The notes under the pieces: generated by a model
The model's input: the letters and a program-made list of their open reading frames with translations, nothing else
Databases searched by the model: none
Told to the model about the DNA's origin: nothing
In this document: piece by piece, positions 1 through 7,794 of the stretch
Numbering within the stretch: the stretch's first letter is position 1
Layout: the number at the start of each line of letters is the position of its first letter
Virus record (IMG/VR): IMGVR_UViG_3300031758_000011
Coordinates: 1-64,000 of that record
Strand: one strand, 5' to 3'
From: a virus
DNA length: 64,000 nucleotides
Translations under genes and position numbers: made by a program

Positions 1-27
1 GATGTTTTAGATGGTGGTTCATACTAA
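1..27 (+). CDS. 3' end of an upstream gene (partial)
   Basis: The window opens inside what looks like the last eight codons of a gene ending DGGSY and a TAA at positions 25-27. It is followed by about 30 AT-rich bases and then a terminator-like hairpin, which fits the end of a transcription unit. The product cannot be identified. The reading frame is uncertain because another frame is open to about position 39, so this entry is tentative. Confidence 0.3.
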   Translation, partial: DVLDGGSY

Positions 28-57
28 AAGATTTACTTTAAAAATATCATAATTATA

Positions 58-92
58 ATATGCACAATTTAACGATTGTGCATATTTATTTT
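58..92 (+). terminator. Rho-independent terminator-like hairpin
   Basis: A perfect 11-bp stem (58-68 with 75-85) encloses the hexaloop TTAACG and is followed by a T-rich stretch. It separates the gene ending near the window edge from the fibre gene at 158. The right arm also forms part of a TATTTATT box, so the site may combine termination with initiation of the next unit. Confidence 0.55.
83..90 (+). promoter_or_regulatory. TATTTATT box upstream of fibre gene
   Basis: A TATTTATT octamer lies 67 bases before the fibre start at 158, overlapping the right arm of the terminator hairpin. It is one of about fifteen such boxes in front of gene starts in this window. The promoter role is inferred from that recurrence only. 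Confidence 0.3.
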
Positions 93-157
93 ATAGAGGT
101 TTTATAACCAAAACGCATAACTCTTTATAGAGATTTTTAAGATATACCATTATATAC

Positions 158-2155
158 ATGGCAAATAGAAAGAACACGTTTTTATTAAAACGTTCAAATG
201 TTGCTGGAAAAGTACCAGTAGCTGGCGACTTACAATTAGGTGAATTAGCAATAAACACAGCAGATGTAATATTATTCGCATCTGGAACAACATCAAATTC
301 AATACTTCCAATAGGTTGGGATAGAGTTGCTAGAACTGGTGATACTATGACTGGTTCTTTATACGCCCCAAATATTTCAGCAACAACAATATCTGCCACA
401 ACATATCTTAATTTACCATCAATGAGTAGTTTTTATCTACCTTTGAGTGGTGGAACTGTTTATGGTAACACTATTTTTACTAGTGGGTTAACAGCTAGTA
501 CATTATATACTAGTGTTATAAATTTTGATATAAATTATACTGGTGCAACTGCTGTAGGTTCAATGACTTGGAATAGTACTTTTGGTACTCCGCAAGTTGG
601 TTTAATTGGTGGTAATGTTGTACAAAAGATAGGTGAAACTATATTTTCTTATGTTAGAAATGATGAAGCAACAACTTTGAATAAAGGTGAAGTTGTTTAT
701 ATATTTGGTGCTACTGGTGATAAAATATCGGTAAAAAGAGCTTCAAATACTGGTGATACAACATCTTCAAAAACTTTGGGTGTTGTAGCTGAATCTATTG
801 TAAGTGGTGGTTTGGGATATATTATTACACAAGGTACATTGGATGGGTTGAATCTTGGTTCATACACTGCTGGTGACACTTTATGGTTGGGAGTAACACC
901 TGGTCAAATGACAAATGTAAAACAATATGCTCCAAATCATACTGTTTTTATCGGTGTAGTTCAAAGAGCAAATAATGGTAATGGTCAGTTATATGTATTA
1001 CCTCAAAATGGTTATGAATTAGAAGAATTACATAACGTAATGTCTACTGGTGCTACGTATGGTGATTTGTTGACGTTTAGTGCTTATAACGGTTCTAATG
1101 TTTGGGTAAATTCAAAGACACTTAATGGTTCATATACAATAACTGGTGACACAACTGTTGGTGGTCAATTAAAAGCTACTAGTATTTCAGCAACAACCTA
1201 TCTTAATTTACCTATTGATGTAAGGGTTACTGGTGCTACGTATTCAAATAACACATTTACATACACAAATAATACTGGCGGTACATTTAGCGCATTGTTT
1301 AATACAATGACTGGATTGACGATAACTGGTAATTTAACCGTTACTGGTGGTACTTCATCATTATTTAGTGGTAATGTCGGTATGGGGGTTACTAATCCAG
1401 TCGCACCACTCCATGTAAGAAGTACAGCAATCCCTAGTGATAGAGAAATCATTGCTCAATTTGACGTAAGTGATGATTCATCTTATTTCAGATTTAGTAA
1501 TGCTACTGGTGCTAATAGTAATTTTATCCCAACACTAGAAGGTCATAATTCGAGTGATAAAATTGCTTTGTATTTTGTTGGTGATGGAACAACTGATATA
1601 GGTACGGAATCTTTGATAAGATTTGATGCTAGAATTGGAATAACTCAAGTCATCAACCGACCATTATTCCAATGGAGTAATTATGGTGATGTTAAAATGA
1701 CTATGTTAGCTAACGGTAATGTAGGTATAGGTACAACAACACCTATTGCTAAATTAGATGTTTCTGGTGATGCTAGAATAAGTGGTGGTTTAACTGCAAA
1801 TACAATATCTGCAACAACTTATCAAAATTATCCTAAATCAACACCTTATACTTTAAATAAATCTGAAATTGTAACTGCAACAACAGTTAGTGATAATTTT
1901 AATACTGGAATCAGAATTAGTGGTTCGCCAATTAGTAATAGTTATGTTGGTGTAGCGATAAATGGATTGAATGTTGAAGTTGGTGATGGAGTAACAACAA
2001 AAGATTGTTATTTTTCATCTGATGGTACTTCTGGTGGTGTAAGAAATTTTAGTGGTATAACAACTGGTGATTATTTTATGTGGAATACTACTATTTCAGA
2101 ATATGATTTAGATTCTAATGATATAATTTCGTTTTACTATAATATATTAGTATAA
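158..2155 (+). CDS. Tail fibre protein with ISATT repeats
   Basis: This 665-residue protein is probably a trimeric fibre at the distal tail. The N-terminus carries a GDLQLGELAIN segment typical of fibre attachment or leader regions. It is followed by TGDTMTGSL near residue 61, a repeat seen in lambda/T4-type side-tail fibres. Copies of an ISATTYxN(L/Y)P motif occur near residues 73-88, 343 and 548. A block around 150-290 (KGEVVYIFGATG to LYVLPQNGYELEE) looks like a separate beta-rich domain. Near residue 521, NVGIGTTTPIAKLDVSGD is a repeat common in Bacteroidota tail and adhesin proteins and usually precedes a chaperone domain. No S74 peptidase/chaperone catalytic motif is evident at the C-terminus, so folding may need a helper. 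The next gene shares the ISATT repeats. The fibre call is reliable; the receptor is unknown. Confidence 0.75.
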   Translation: MANRKNTFLLKRSNVAGKVPVAGDLQLGELAINTADVILFASGTTSNSILPIGWDRVARTGDTMTGSLYAPNISATTISATTYLNLPSMSSFYLPLSGGTVYGNTIFTSGLTASTLYTSVINFDINYTGATAVGSMTWNSTFGTPQVGLIGGNVVQKIGETIFSYVRNDEATTLNKGEVVYIFGATGDKISVKRASNTGDTTSSKTLGVVAESIVSGGLGYIITQGTLDGLNLGSYTAGDTLWLGVTPGQMTNVKQYAPNHTVFIGVVQRANNGNGQLYVLPQNGYELEELHNVMSTGATYGDLLTFSAYNGSNVWVNSKTLNGSYTITGDTTVGGQLKATSISATTYLNLPIDVRVTGATYSNNTFTYTNNTGGTFSALFNTMTGLTITGNLTVTGGTSSLFSGNVGMGVTNPVAPLHVRSTAIPSDREIIAQFDVSDDSSYFRFSNATGANSNFIPTLEGHNSSDKIALYFVGDGTTDIGTESLIRFDARIGITQVINRPLFQWSNYGDVKMTMLANGNVGIGTTTPIAKLDVSGDARISGGLTANTISATTYQNYPKSTPYTLNKSEIVTATTVSDNFNTGIRISGSPISNSYVGVAINGLNVEVGDGVTTKDCYFSSDGTSGGVRNFSGITTGDYFMWNTTISEYDLDSNDIISFYYNILV

Positions 2156-2182
2156 ATAATAAAACATTTAAAAAATAATAAG

Positions 2183-2190
2183 TATTTATA
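2183..2190 (+). promoter_or_regulatory. TATTTATA box upstream of second fibre gene
   Basis: TATTTATA followed by an A-run, ending 23 bases before the ATG at 2214. Spacing would allow a short 5' leader. Confidence 0.35.
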
Positions 2191-2213
2191 TAAAAAATAA
2201 AGATTAATATATC

Positions 2214-3308
2214 ATGAGCAGAATAAAAATTAAACAAATACAAGGAATAGATAATTTAAGTTTTTACGTTAAAAGTAGTGGTAATACTATTAATAATGTC
2301 ATAAATGCTTTATATACTAACACTATTTCTGCAACAACATATTACAATTTACCTACTGATATTTTTGTTTCTGGTGGTACTTATGACAATACTATTGGAG
2401 TTGCTACTTTTACAAACAATACTGGAGGTACGTTTAACGTAACTGGTTTTAGTACTAATAGTTCGACATTTAGTGGTGGTACTATCACTGGTCCAACTAA
2501 TTTCATTAATGGTCTTACAGCAAACACGATATCAGCAACAACAATAACTGCTGATATTGTAAATACTTTTATACCAGAATTATCACCTAATGAAATTTAT
2601 AGAGGTGTTATTTTTAGTAATAACTCTACTACAGTAACAACTTTCGGTGGTGTTACTATGGGTACGACAGCATCAAACTTGGCTCAATCTGTTGCATCAA
2701 CTAATTTTGCAAGTAAACAAATACGTTTGAGATATTATGCAACGGTTGTTTCAACTGGTAGATATACTGGTACTAGAGGTTCTGCTTTGTTGTGGTTTAT
2801 AGGTGGTGGATTTAGATATGTTTGTGATTTTAATATATCAGATACTGCTTTTGCAAGTACTTGTCAACAATTTTATGGGTTAGCTGGTCAGACAACTGAT
2901 TTGGCTTATGGTGGTGTTGGTTTAACACAAGTAAGTACTTTAACTAACTTAATAGGTCTAGGTAATGATGGTGCTGATACTAACTTACAAATAATCCATA
3001 ATAATTCTGGTGGTACTGCAACTAAAATTGATTTGGGTGTTAATTTTCCAGCTAACAGAACTGCTGGTTCAGCATCAACAACTGTTTATAGTTTAACATT
3101 ATATAACGAACCATCATCAAATAATGTTAAATATATGGTTATTAACAATGAAACTGGTGCTATAGCTATGGGTACAATAACGACAAATTTACCAGAACCA
3201 ACACAAGGGTTAAACTTCTTTGCAAGTAGAGCCATGGGTGGTGGTGGTGGTGTTACCAACTCTGGTCAATTTGATTTATTAAAATTAGGTGTTAATTCAT
3301 TATTATAA
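2214..3308 (+). CDS. Second, shorter tail fibre or tail-tip protein
   Basis: This 364-residue protein opens with MSRIKIKQIQGIDNLSFYVKS and then carries NTISATTYYNLP and NTISATTITADI, the same repeat family as the upstream 665-residue fibre. The middle and C-terminal parts are Gly/Ser/Thr/Asn-rich with beta-strand character and include a glycine run before the last 20 residues (MGGGGGV). It probably forms a fibre-associated or receptor-binding protein in the distal tail. No enzymatic motif was seen. The two fibre genes are separated by only 58 AT-rich bases but have their own TATTTATA box. Assignment is by repeat content and context, not by a recognised family domain. Confidence 0.6.
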   Translation: MSRIKIKQIQGIDNLSFYVKSSGNTINNVINALYTNTISATTYYNLPTDIFVSGGTYDNTIGVATFTNNTGGTFNVTGFSTNSSTFSGGTITGPTNFINGLTANTISATTITADIVNTFIPELSPNEIYRGVIFSNNSTTVTTFGGVTMGTTASNLAQSVASTNFASKQIRLRYYATVVSTGRYTGTRGSALLWFIGGGFRYVCDFNISDTAFASTCQQFYGLAGQTTDLAYGGVGLTQVSTLTNLIGLGNDGADTNLQIIHNNSGGTATKIDLGVNFPANRTAGSASTTVYSLTLYNEPSSNNVKYMVINNETGAIAMGTITTNLPEPTQGLNFFASRAMGGGGGVTNSGQFDLLKLGVNSLL

Positions 3309-3312
3309 TATT

Positions 3313-3555
3313 ATGGAAAAATTTACATTAACTGCAACATATTCAATTGGTAATAATTTAGAAGCGAATGTTTGTTTAAGACCTTCTAGTGATTTAATTG
3401 ATGATTATATCTCAACATATCGAGTATATACAAATGAAGAAGAAGCATTGATAAACACACCTTTTTTAATTGAAGAGATGACACCATTGTTATTTCAAGA
3501 ATTCAAAGAAATGAGTAATGTTCCTATTGAAATAAGAGACCAATTCGAATTGTGA
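3313..3555 (+). CDS. Small unknown protein following the fibre genes
   Basis: An 80-residue acidic protein starting MEKFTLTATYS. I chose the ATG at 3313 because it lies 4 bases after the stop of the upstream fibre gene, as in many close gene pairs here. An in-frame ATG at 3289 would instead overlap the fibre gene and add MLIHYYNI. No signal peptide, membrane segment or known motif is visible. Its place directly after the fibre genes hints at a fibre assembly or accessory role, but this is only positional. Confidence 0.5.
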   Translation: MEKFTLTATYSIGNNLEANVCLRPSSDLIDDYISTYRVYTNEEEALINTPFLIEEMTPLLFQEFKEMSNVPIEIRDQFEL

Positions 3556-3708
3556 TTAATCTTCGTCATATAACCCTTTTTTAGGTTGACACTTATCACG
3601 AATCAATTTTTCAACAAAAGCAAACATTTTTAACCCATTTTCTTCACAGTATTGTTTTAACATTTCGTGCGTTTTTGGTGTAATTTTCAAGTTTTTGTCT
3701 CGTTTCAT
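3556..3708 (-). CDS. Small ribbon-helix-helix-like DNA-binding protein
   Basis: A 50-residue protein on the minus strand, the only convincing minus-strand gene in the window. It reads MKRDKNLKITPKTHEMLKQ, then YCEENGLKMFAFVEKLIRDK. A basic beta-strand (KNLKITPKTH) followed by helix, the NGLKM turn and helix FVEKLIRDKC matches the Arc/MetJ/CopG ribbon-helix-helix layout, which binds DNA as a dimer through the strand. It converges tail-to-tail with the preceding + gene with no gap (stop codons at 3553-3555 and 3556-3558). It is divergent from the tail sheath gene. Repeated AGTATG boxes lie just upstream of its start and could be its operator, allowing self-control and perhaps control of the sheath unit. 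The fold is inferred from pattern only. Confidence 0.65.
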   Translation of the reverse strand: MKRDKNLKITPKTHEMLKQYCEENGLKMFAFVEKLIRDKCQPKKGLYDED

Positions 3709-3724
3709 AAGTCTTTTTCTTATA

Positions 3725-3755
3725 AGTATGATAAAAGTATGATAAAATTCATACT
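3725..3755. promoter_or_regulatory. Candidate operator: two direct and one inverted AGTATG boxes
   Basis: AGTATG occurs at 3725-3730 and 3736-3741 (11-bp period, about one helical turn) and its inverse CATACT at 3750-3755. The array lies between the divergent minus-strand ribbon-helix-helix gene (start 3708) and the sheath gene (start 3852). Short repeats spaced by a helical turn are typical targets of such regulators. Binding is inferred. Confidence 0.4.
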
Positions 3756-3803
3756 AATTTATATTTATATTTTTAATTGGCTCTACTTTTGAAAAAAAGT
3801 TAA

Positions 3804-3811
3804 TATTTATA
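3804..3811 (+). promoter_or_regulatory. TATTTATA box upstream of tail sheath
   Basis: TATTTATA followed by ATAAAA, ending 40 bases before the sheath ATG at 3852. It is the likely start of the main sheath transcript. Confidence 0.4.
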
Positions 3812-3851
3812 ATAAAACGATAAATAATAACATAAAACAAAAAACAAAATT

Positions 3852-6650
3852 ATGCCAAATAAAGTATTTGTAAGTCCAGGGGTTTATACATCTGAAAAAG
3901 ACTTATCTTTTGTAACTAGTCAAATAGGTGTGACTACGTTAGGGTTAGTTGGTGAGACAACTATTGGACCAGCGTTTCAACCTATTTTTATCGACAGTTA
4001 TGATAATTTTAGAAAATTTTTTGGTGGTTTAAATGCTACAAAAGTTAAAGATAACAACGCTCCTTTATATGAGTTACCATATATCGCAAAAGAATATTTA
4101 TCTCAATCAAATCAATTATTCGTAACAAGAGTATTAGGATTATCTGGTTTTGAAGCTGGACAAGCTTGGGGTATTACTTTAGACGCAGCTTTGGATGAGT
4201 CAACTACTGCTGCAACAACTACTACAACATATAACGCTGCTACTCCATTAATAAGATTTACAGCTACATCAGCAAACACTAACGTAACAATAGTTAGTAA
4301 TGACCCATTGTTACAACAAATAATTAATAGTGGTGATTTAGACGATACATTAGCAACAATTTCACAAGGTCCAACTGGTTCTACTTATGATGTTACTGGT
4401 AACATTAAAACTAGTGGTACCTTTAGTGGTTTAACTACAACTATGTATCTTAATAATTTAACTGCTGTTGGTGCATTCATTACTGGTACTACAACTGGTA
4501 TTACTGTTCATTATTCTGGTACTGGTTATTCAGACGCTGAAGATAAATTAGTTGTGTTATTACGTTCTAGAGGTGGTATTAATGTTGATACTCAATTACC
4601 ATCATATGAAATTACTGGAACAACAAATGGTCCTCTTTTCAACCCTTCAGTAACTGATGCTGCGCTTGACCCATTAGCTGAATTTGCATTATCTGGTAAA
4701 TCTAATATTCAAGGTAATTTCAACTATACGTTATCATTAGATAACACTAAGAAAAGTTATTTACCAAAAGTATTGGGTAGAACAAATAGTGATGGTAAAG
4801 CTGCAATATTTGCCGAAGAATTTTTTGAACAAATGTTTGATACATTAAATAACGCTGGTAAAATCAGAGGTATTAATTTAACTACTATAAATTACGCTAA
4901 CTCATTTAATGATTACAAACAAGAATACAAACCAGCTGTTACACCATATGTTGTTTCTGAGTTACGTGGTACTAAAGTATTAAGATTATTCAGATTCTGG
5001 ACAATTTCTGATGGTAACGCTGCTAATGAACAATTTAAAATTTCTATTAGAAACGTTAAATTAGATACAAAAGAATTTGATGTTGTAATTAGAGCTTTTA
5101 ATGATAATGATACTCAACCAACTGTATTAGAATCATTCTCAAAAGTGACTATGGACCCAACTTCTGTTAACTATATTGCTAGAAGAATTGGTACATTAGA
5201 TGGTAACTTCCCTTCAAAATCAAGTTTTATATTGATTGAAATGGATGATACTAATAACACTTCAGATGCTTTCCCAGCTGGTTTTGTTGGTTATCCAATG
5301 AGAAATTATCAAGCAGCAAGTAATACTGGTGTTGTTTCACCTAACTTACTATATCAAACTGCTTATGGTGCTTTTGATACTTCATCTCAAATAGCTAAAA
5401 AATATTTAGGTTTATCTGATTTAGTAGGTATTGACGCTGATTTCTTTGACCATAAAGGTGTTGAATTTAGTGCATTAACAAAAGGTTTTCACATGGACTT
5501 AGATGCTGCTTCAGTATCAATTGATAACGAAACTTTCTCTTTCGAAGTTGGTGACGCTCAATTTAGAAGTGAGGCTGGTGTATTAGGTACTAAATATGAA
5601 AAACTTAGAGCTCGTAAATTTACATTTGCACCTTACGGTGGTTTTGATGGATGGGATATTTACAGAACTAGAAGAAGTAATTTAGATTCTTTCTTAATAA
5701 ACGGTACATTAGGTAGTAAAGGTAAATTAAGTGGTGCGTTTAAAACTAGAACTTTATATAACGGTGACGCTGCTATAAACTCTGATTACTACGCATTCTT
5801 AGAAGGTATTTGGACATTTAGAAACCCAGAAGCTGTTAACATCAACGTGTTTGCAACTCCAGGTATTGATGTAATGGATAATGGTAACTTAGTTGAAGAA
5901 GCAATCGATATGATTGAAAACGATAGAGCTGACTCATTATACATTGTTACAACTCCAGATACTGAATCTGATGGTGTAACCCCAATGGCTGCTACTGATA
6001 TCGCTGATTTCTTAGATGGTACTTTTGACAGTAACTACACATGTACTTACTGGCCATGGATTCAAGTAGATGACACTGAAAATAATGTTTATGTTTGGAT
6101 GCCAGCAACAAGAGATGTTGTTAGAAACGTAGCGTTTACAGATAAGAAAACAGCTCCATGGTATGCAGTAGCTGGTATCGAAAGAGGTGGTGTTAATGCA
6201 GTACAAGCTAGAAAGAAATTAACATTAGAAGAAAGAGATGTTCTTTATGAAGCAAGAATTAACCCAATTGCTACTTTCACAACAGATGGTATCAAAATCT
6301 GGGGTAACAAAACACTTCAAATCAAAGATACAGCTCTTAACAGAATCAATGTTAGAAGATTGTTATTACAAGCAAGAAAACTTATTTCTGCTGTTTCTAT
6401 CAGATTATTATTTGAGCAAAACGATGCAGCTGTAAGAAACCAATTCTTATCACTTGTAAACCCAATCTTAGACAGTATTAGAAGTCAAAGAGGTTTATAC
6501 GATTTCCGTGTTGTTTTATCAAACGACCCAGAAGATTTCGATAGAAACCAATTAACTGGTCAAATATTCTTGAAACCAACAAGAGCATTAGAGTTCATTC
6601 AATTAGAATTCGTAATTATGAATACTGGTGCATCATTTGACAATGTATAA
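3852..6650 (+). CDS. Tail sheath protein (T4 gp18-like)
   Basis: The contractile sheath subunit that surrounds the tail tube and drives injection. The N-terminus, with VFVSPGVYTSEKDLSF and then LGLVGETTIGPAFQPIFIDS, is the classic sheath signature. The C-terminal third (ERDVLYEARINPIATF, LLFEQNDAAVRNQF, then YDFRVVLSNDPEDFDRNQ and LKPTRALEFIQLEFVI) is the conserved polymerisation core. At 932 residues it is longer than T4 gp18 (about 660). The extra length sits mainly around residues 110-350, a Thr/Gly-rich stretch that probably forms a surface domain. It is followed by a strong terminator and, after one unknown gene, by the tail tube gene, the usual sheath-tube pairing. Identification is firm. 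Confidence 0.95.
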   Translation: MPNKVFVSPGVYTSEKDLSFVTSQIGVTTLGLVGETTIGPAFQPIFIDSYDNFRKFFGGLNATKVKDNNAPLYELPYIAKEYLSQSNQLFVTRVLGLSGFEAGQAWGITLDAALDESTTAATTTTTYNAATPLIRFTATSANTNVTIVSNDPLLQQIINSGDLDDTLATISQGPTGSTYDVTGNIKTSGTFSGLTTTMYLNNLTAVGAFITGTTTGITVHYSGTGYSDAEDKLVVLLRSRGGINVDTQLPSYEITGTTNGPLFNPSVTDAALDPLAEFALSGKSNIQGNFNYTLSLDNTKKSYLPKVLGRTNSDGKAAIFAEEFFEQMFDTLNNAGKIRGINLTTINYANSFNDYKQEYKPAVTPYVVSELRGTKVLRLFRFWTISDGNAANEQFKISIRNVKLDTKEFDVVIRAFNDNDTQPTVLESFSKVTMDPTSVNYIARRIGTLDGNFPSKSSFILIEMDDTNNTSDAFPAGFVGYPMRNYQAASNTGVVSPNLLYQTAYGAFDTSSQIAKKYLGLSDLVGIDADFFDHKGVEFSALTKGFHMDLDAASVSIDNETFSFEVGDAQFRSEAGVLGTKYEKLRARKFTFAPYGGFDGWDIYRTRRSNLDSFLINGTLGSKGKLSGAFKTRTLYNGDAAINSDYYAFLEGIWTFRNPEAVNINVFATPGIDVMDNGNLVEEAIDMIENDRADSLYIVTTPDTESDGVTPMAATDIADFLDGTFDSNYTCTYWPWIQVDDTENNVYVWMPATRDVVRNVAFTDKKTAPWYAVAGIERGGVNAVQARKKLTLEERDVLYEARINPIATFTTDGIKIWGNKTLQIKDTALNRINVRRLLLQARKLISAVSIRLLFEQNDAAVRNQFLSLVNPILDSIRSQRGLYDFRVVLSNDPEDFDRNQLTGQIFLKPTRALEFIQLEFVIMNTGASFDNV

Positions 6651-6672
6651 CCAAAATTAAAAATAAAGCAAG

Positions 6673-6697
6673 AAAGCTCTCATCTGAGAGCTTTTTT
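6673..6697 (+). terminator. Rho-independent terminator after tail sheath
   Basis: A 9-bp stem AAAGCTCTC/GAGAGCTTT with tetraloop ATCT, followed by a T-run, begins 23 bases after the sheath stop codon. It fits termination or attenuation of the abundant sheath transcript. Confidence 0.8.
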
Positions 6698-6708
6698 GTT
6701 TTTATAGA

Positions 6709-6716
6709 TATTTATT
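6709..6716 (+). promoter_or_regulatory. TATTTATT box abutting the start at 6720
   Basis: The box ends 3 bases before the ATG. If it acts as a -10 element the transcript would be nearly leaderless; the same arrangement occurs before the gene at 60039. Confidence 0.3.
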
Positions 6717-6719
6717 ATT

Positions 6720-7115
6720 ATGAAGGTAATTAAAATAACGTTAGAGCAATTTAATAGATTAATTTTAAAGGAAGCTGAAAATAAAAAAGTGGAATTTAAT
6801 TTTAATGTTGAAATGATTTTAGCTATGGGTAAAATCTTAGGATTAAACTTAAAAAATTACAATCTAGAAATAGCAAATAATGAATTAAAAAAGGAATCAA
6901 CTTATACTAAAATAAAATCTATTTTGGATGATAAAGAAGACTTGAATAAAATAATTGAAGACTTGAAAAACAAAGGTTTAATTAGCGCTGATAAAAAATT
7001 TATCTATGATGCTGAGAAGATTGTAACTAATTTTAATTCAAATGCTAAAGAAAACGGTTTTGATTGTAAACTTAAACATTCTGAACTGATTAATAATATT
7101 TTAAAAAATAAGTAA
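6720..7115 (+). CDS. Unknown protein with ITxxQFNRL N-terminus
   Basis: A 131-residue Lys/Asn/Glu-rich, probably helical protein lying between sheath and tail tube. It begins MKVIKITLEQFNRLILKE, closely matching the start of the 541-residue protein at 10532 (KKIVITESQFNRLKNLIKE). The remainder (EMILAMGKILGLNLKNY, then paired helices) has no recognised motif. The shared N-terminal segment suggests a common interaction or targeting element. Its close 5' box and isolated position between two terminated units mean it may be separately transcribed. Function unknown. Confidence 0.6.
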   Translation: MKVIKITLEQFNRLILKEAENKKVEFNFNVEMILAMGKILGLNLKNYNLEIANNELKKESTYTKIKSILDDKEDLNKIIEDLKNKGLISADKKFIYDAEKIVTNFNSNAKENGFDCKLKHSELINNILKNK

Positions 7116-7154
7116 AAAATATAGATAAAATTGAAAAATTTTTCATAATTAACA

Positions 7155-7166
7155 TATTTATTTATA
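7155..7166 (+). promoter_or_regulatory. Overlapping TATTTATTTATA boxes upstream of tail tube
   Basis: TATTTATT overlaps a second TATTTATA-like copy, ending about 42 bases before the tail tube ATG at 7209. Confidence 0.4.
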
Positions 7167-7208
7167 AAAAACAACAAATAATAAAACTAAATAAAAAACT
7201 AGAACATT

Positions 7209-7697
7209 ATGGCTGATTTATTGATGAAAATGCCCTTACCATACGAACCTAAGAAAAAGAATCGTTGGTTATTAACTTTCCCAGCAGATTTAGGTATCCA
7301 ACAATGGTGGTTATCAACTGCTTCTAGACCTTCAATCACACAGAACGAAGTTGAGATTCCTTTCTTAAATACTTCAACATGGGTTATTGGTCGTTTTACA
7401 TGGGAATCGATTGACGTTACATTCCGTGACCCAATTGGTCCTTCAGCAGCTCAAGCTATTATGGAATGGGTTCGTTTACACTCAGAATCTATTACTGGTC
7501 GTCAAGGTTATGCTGCTGGTTACAAACGTCCAGTTGACTTAGAATTACTTGACCCAACTGGGGTTGTTATCGAGAAATGGTTATTAGATGGGACAATGTT
7601 AACAAACGTATCATTTGGTGACTTAGGGATGGATGATGACGGTATCGCTGAGATTACTGCAACATTACGTTTTGACAGAGCAATCTTATTATTCTGA
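7209..7697 (+). CDS. Tail tube protein (T4 gp19-like)
   Basis: The subunit of the inner tail tube through which DNA passes. The 162-residue length matches T4 gp19 (163). Conserved family features are visible: NRWLLTFPADLGIQQWWL, then TASRPSITQNEVEIPFLN, the WESIDVTFRDPIGPSAAQAI strand-turn, and a C-terminal block LLDPTGVVIEKWLLDG with LDFGDL-like NVSFGDLGMDDDGIAEI and a final FDRAILLF. Codon use here is less biased to A/T at third positions than in neighbours, consistent with high expression. No terminator was seen right after the stop; a host-type promoter follows within about 30 bases. Identification is firm. Confidence 0.95.
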   Translation: MADLLMKMPLPYEPKKKNRWLLTFPADLGIQQWWLSTASRPSITQNEVEIPFLNTSTWVIGRFTWESIDVTFRDPIGPSAAQAIMEWVRLHSESITGRQGYAAGYKRPVDLELLDPTGVVIEKWLLDGTMLTNVSFGDLGMDDDGIAEITATLRFDRAILLF

Positions 7698-7726
7698 TTT
7701 TTAATTAAAATAGCTTTATCAAAAGC

Positions 7727-7757
7727 TTGACTTGTAAGAATTCTTTTAGTATATTTG
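7727..7757 (+). promoter_or_regulatory. Host-type (Bacteroidota) promoter for endonuclease gene
   Basis: TTGAC starts at 7727 and TATATTTG occupies 7750-7757, with 20 bases between TTG and TATATTTG. This matches the Bacteroidota housekeeping pattern TTG / TAnnTTTG. It drives the endonuclease at 7795 independently of the late tail genes, as is common for free-standing homing genes. Confidence 0.65.
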
Positions 7758-7794
7758 TATTAAATTATGAATATATTAAAAGAATTTTTATTTT

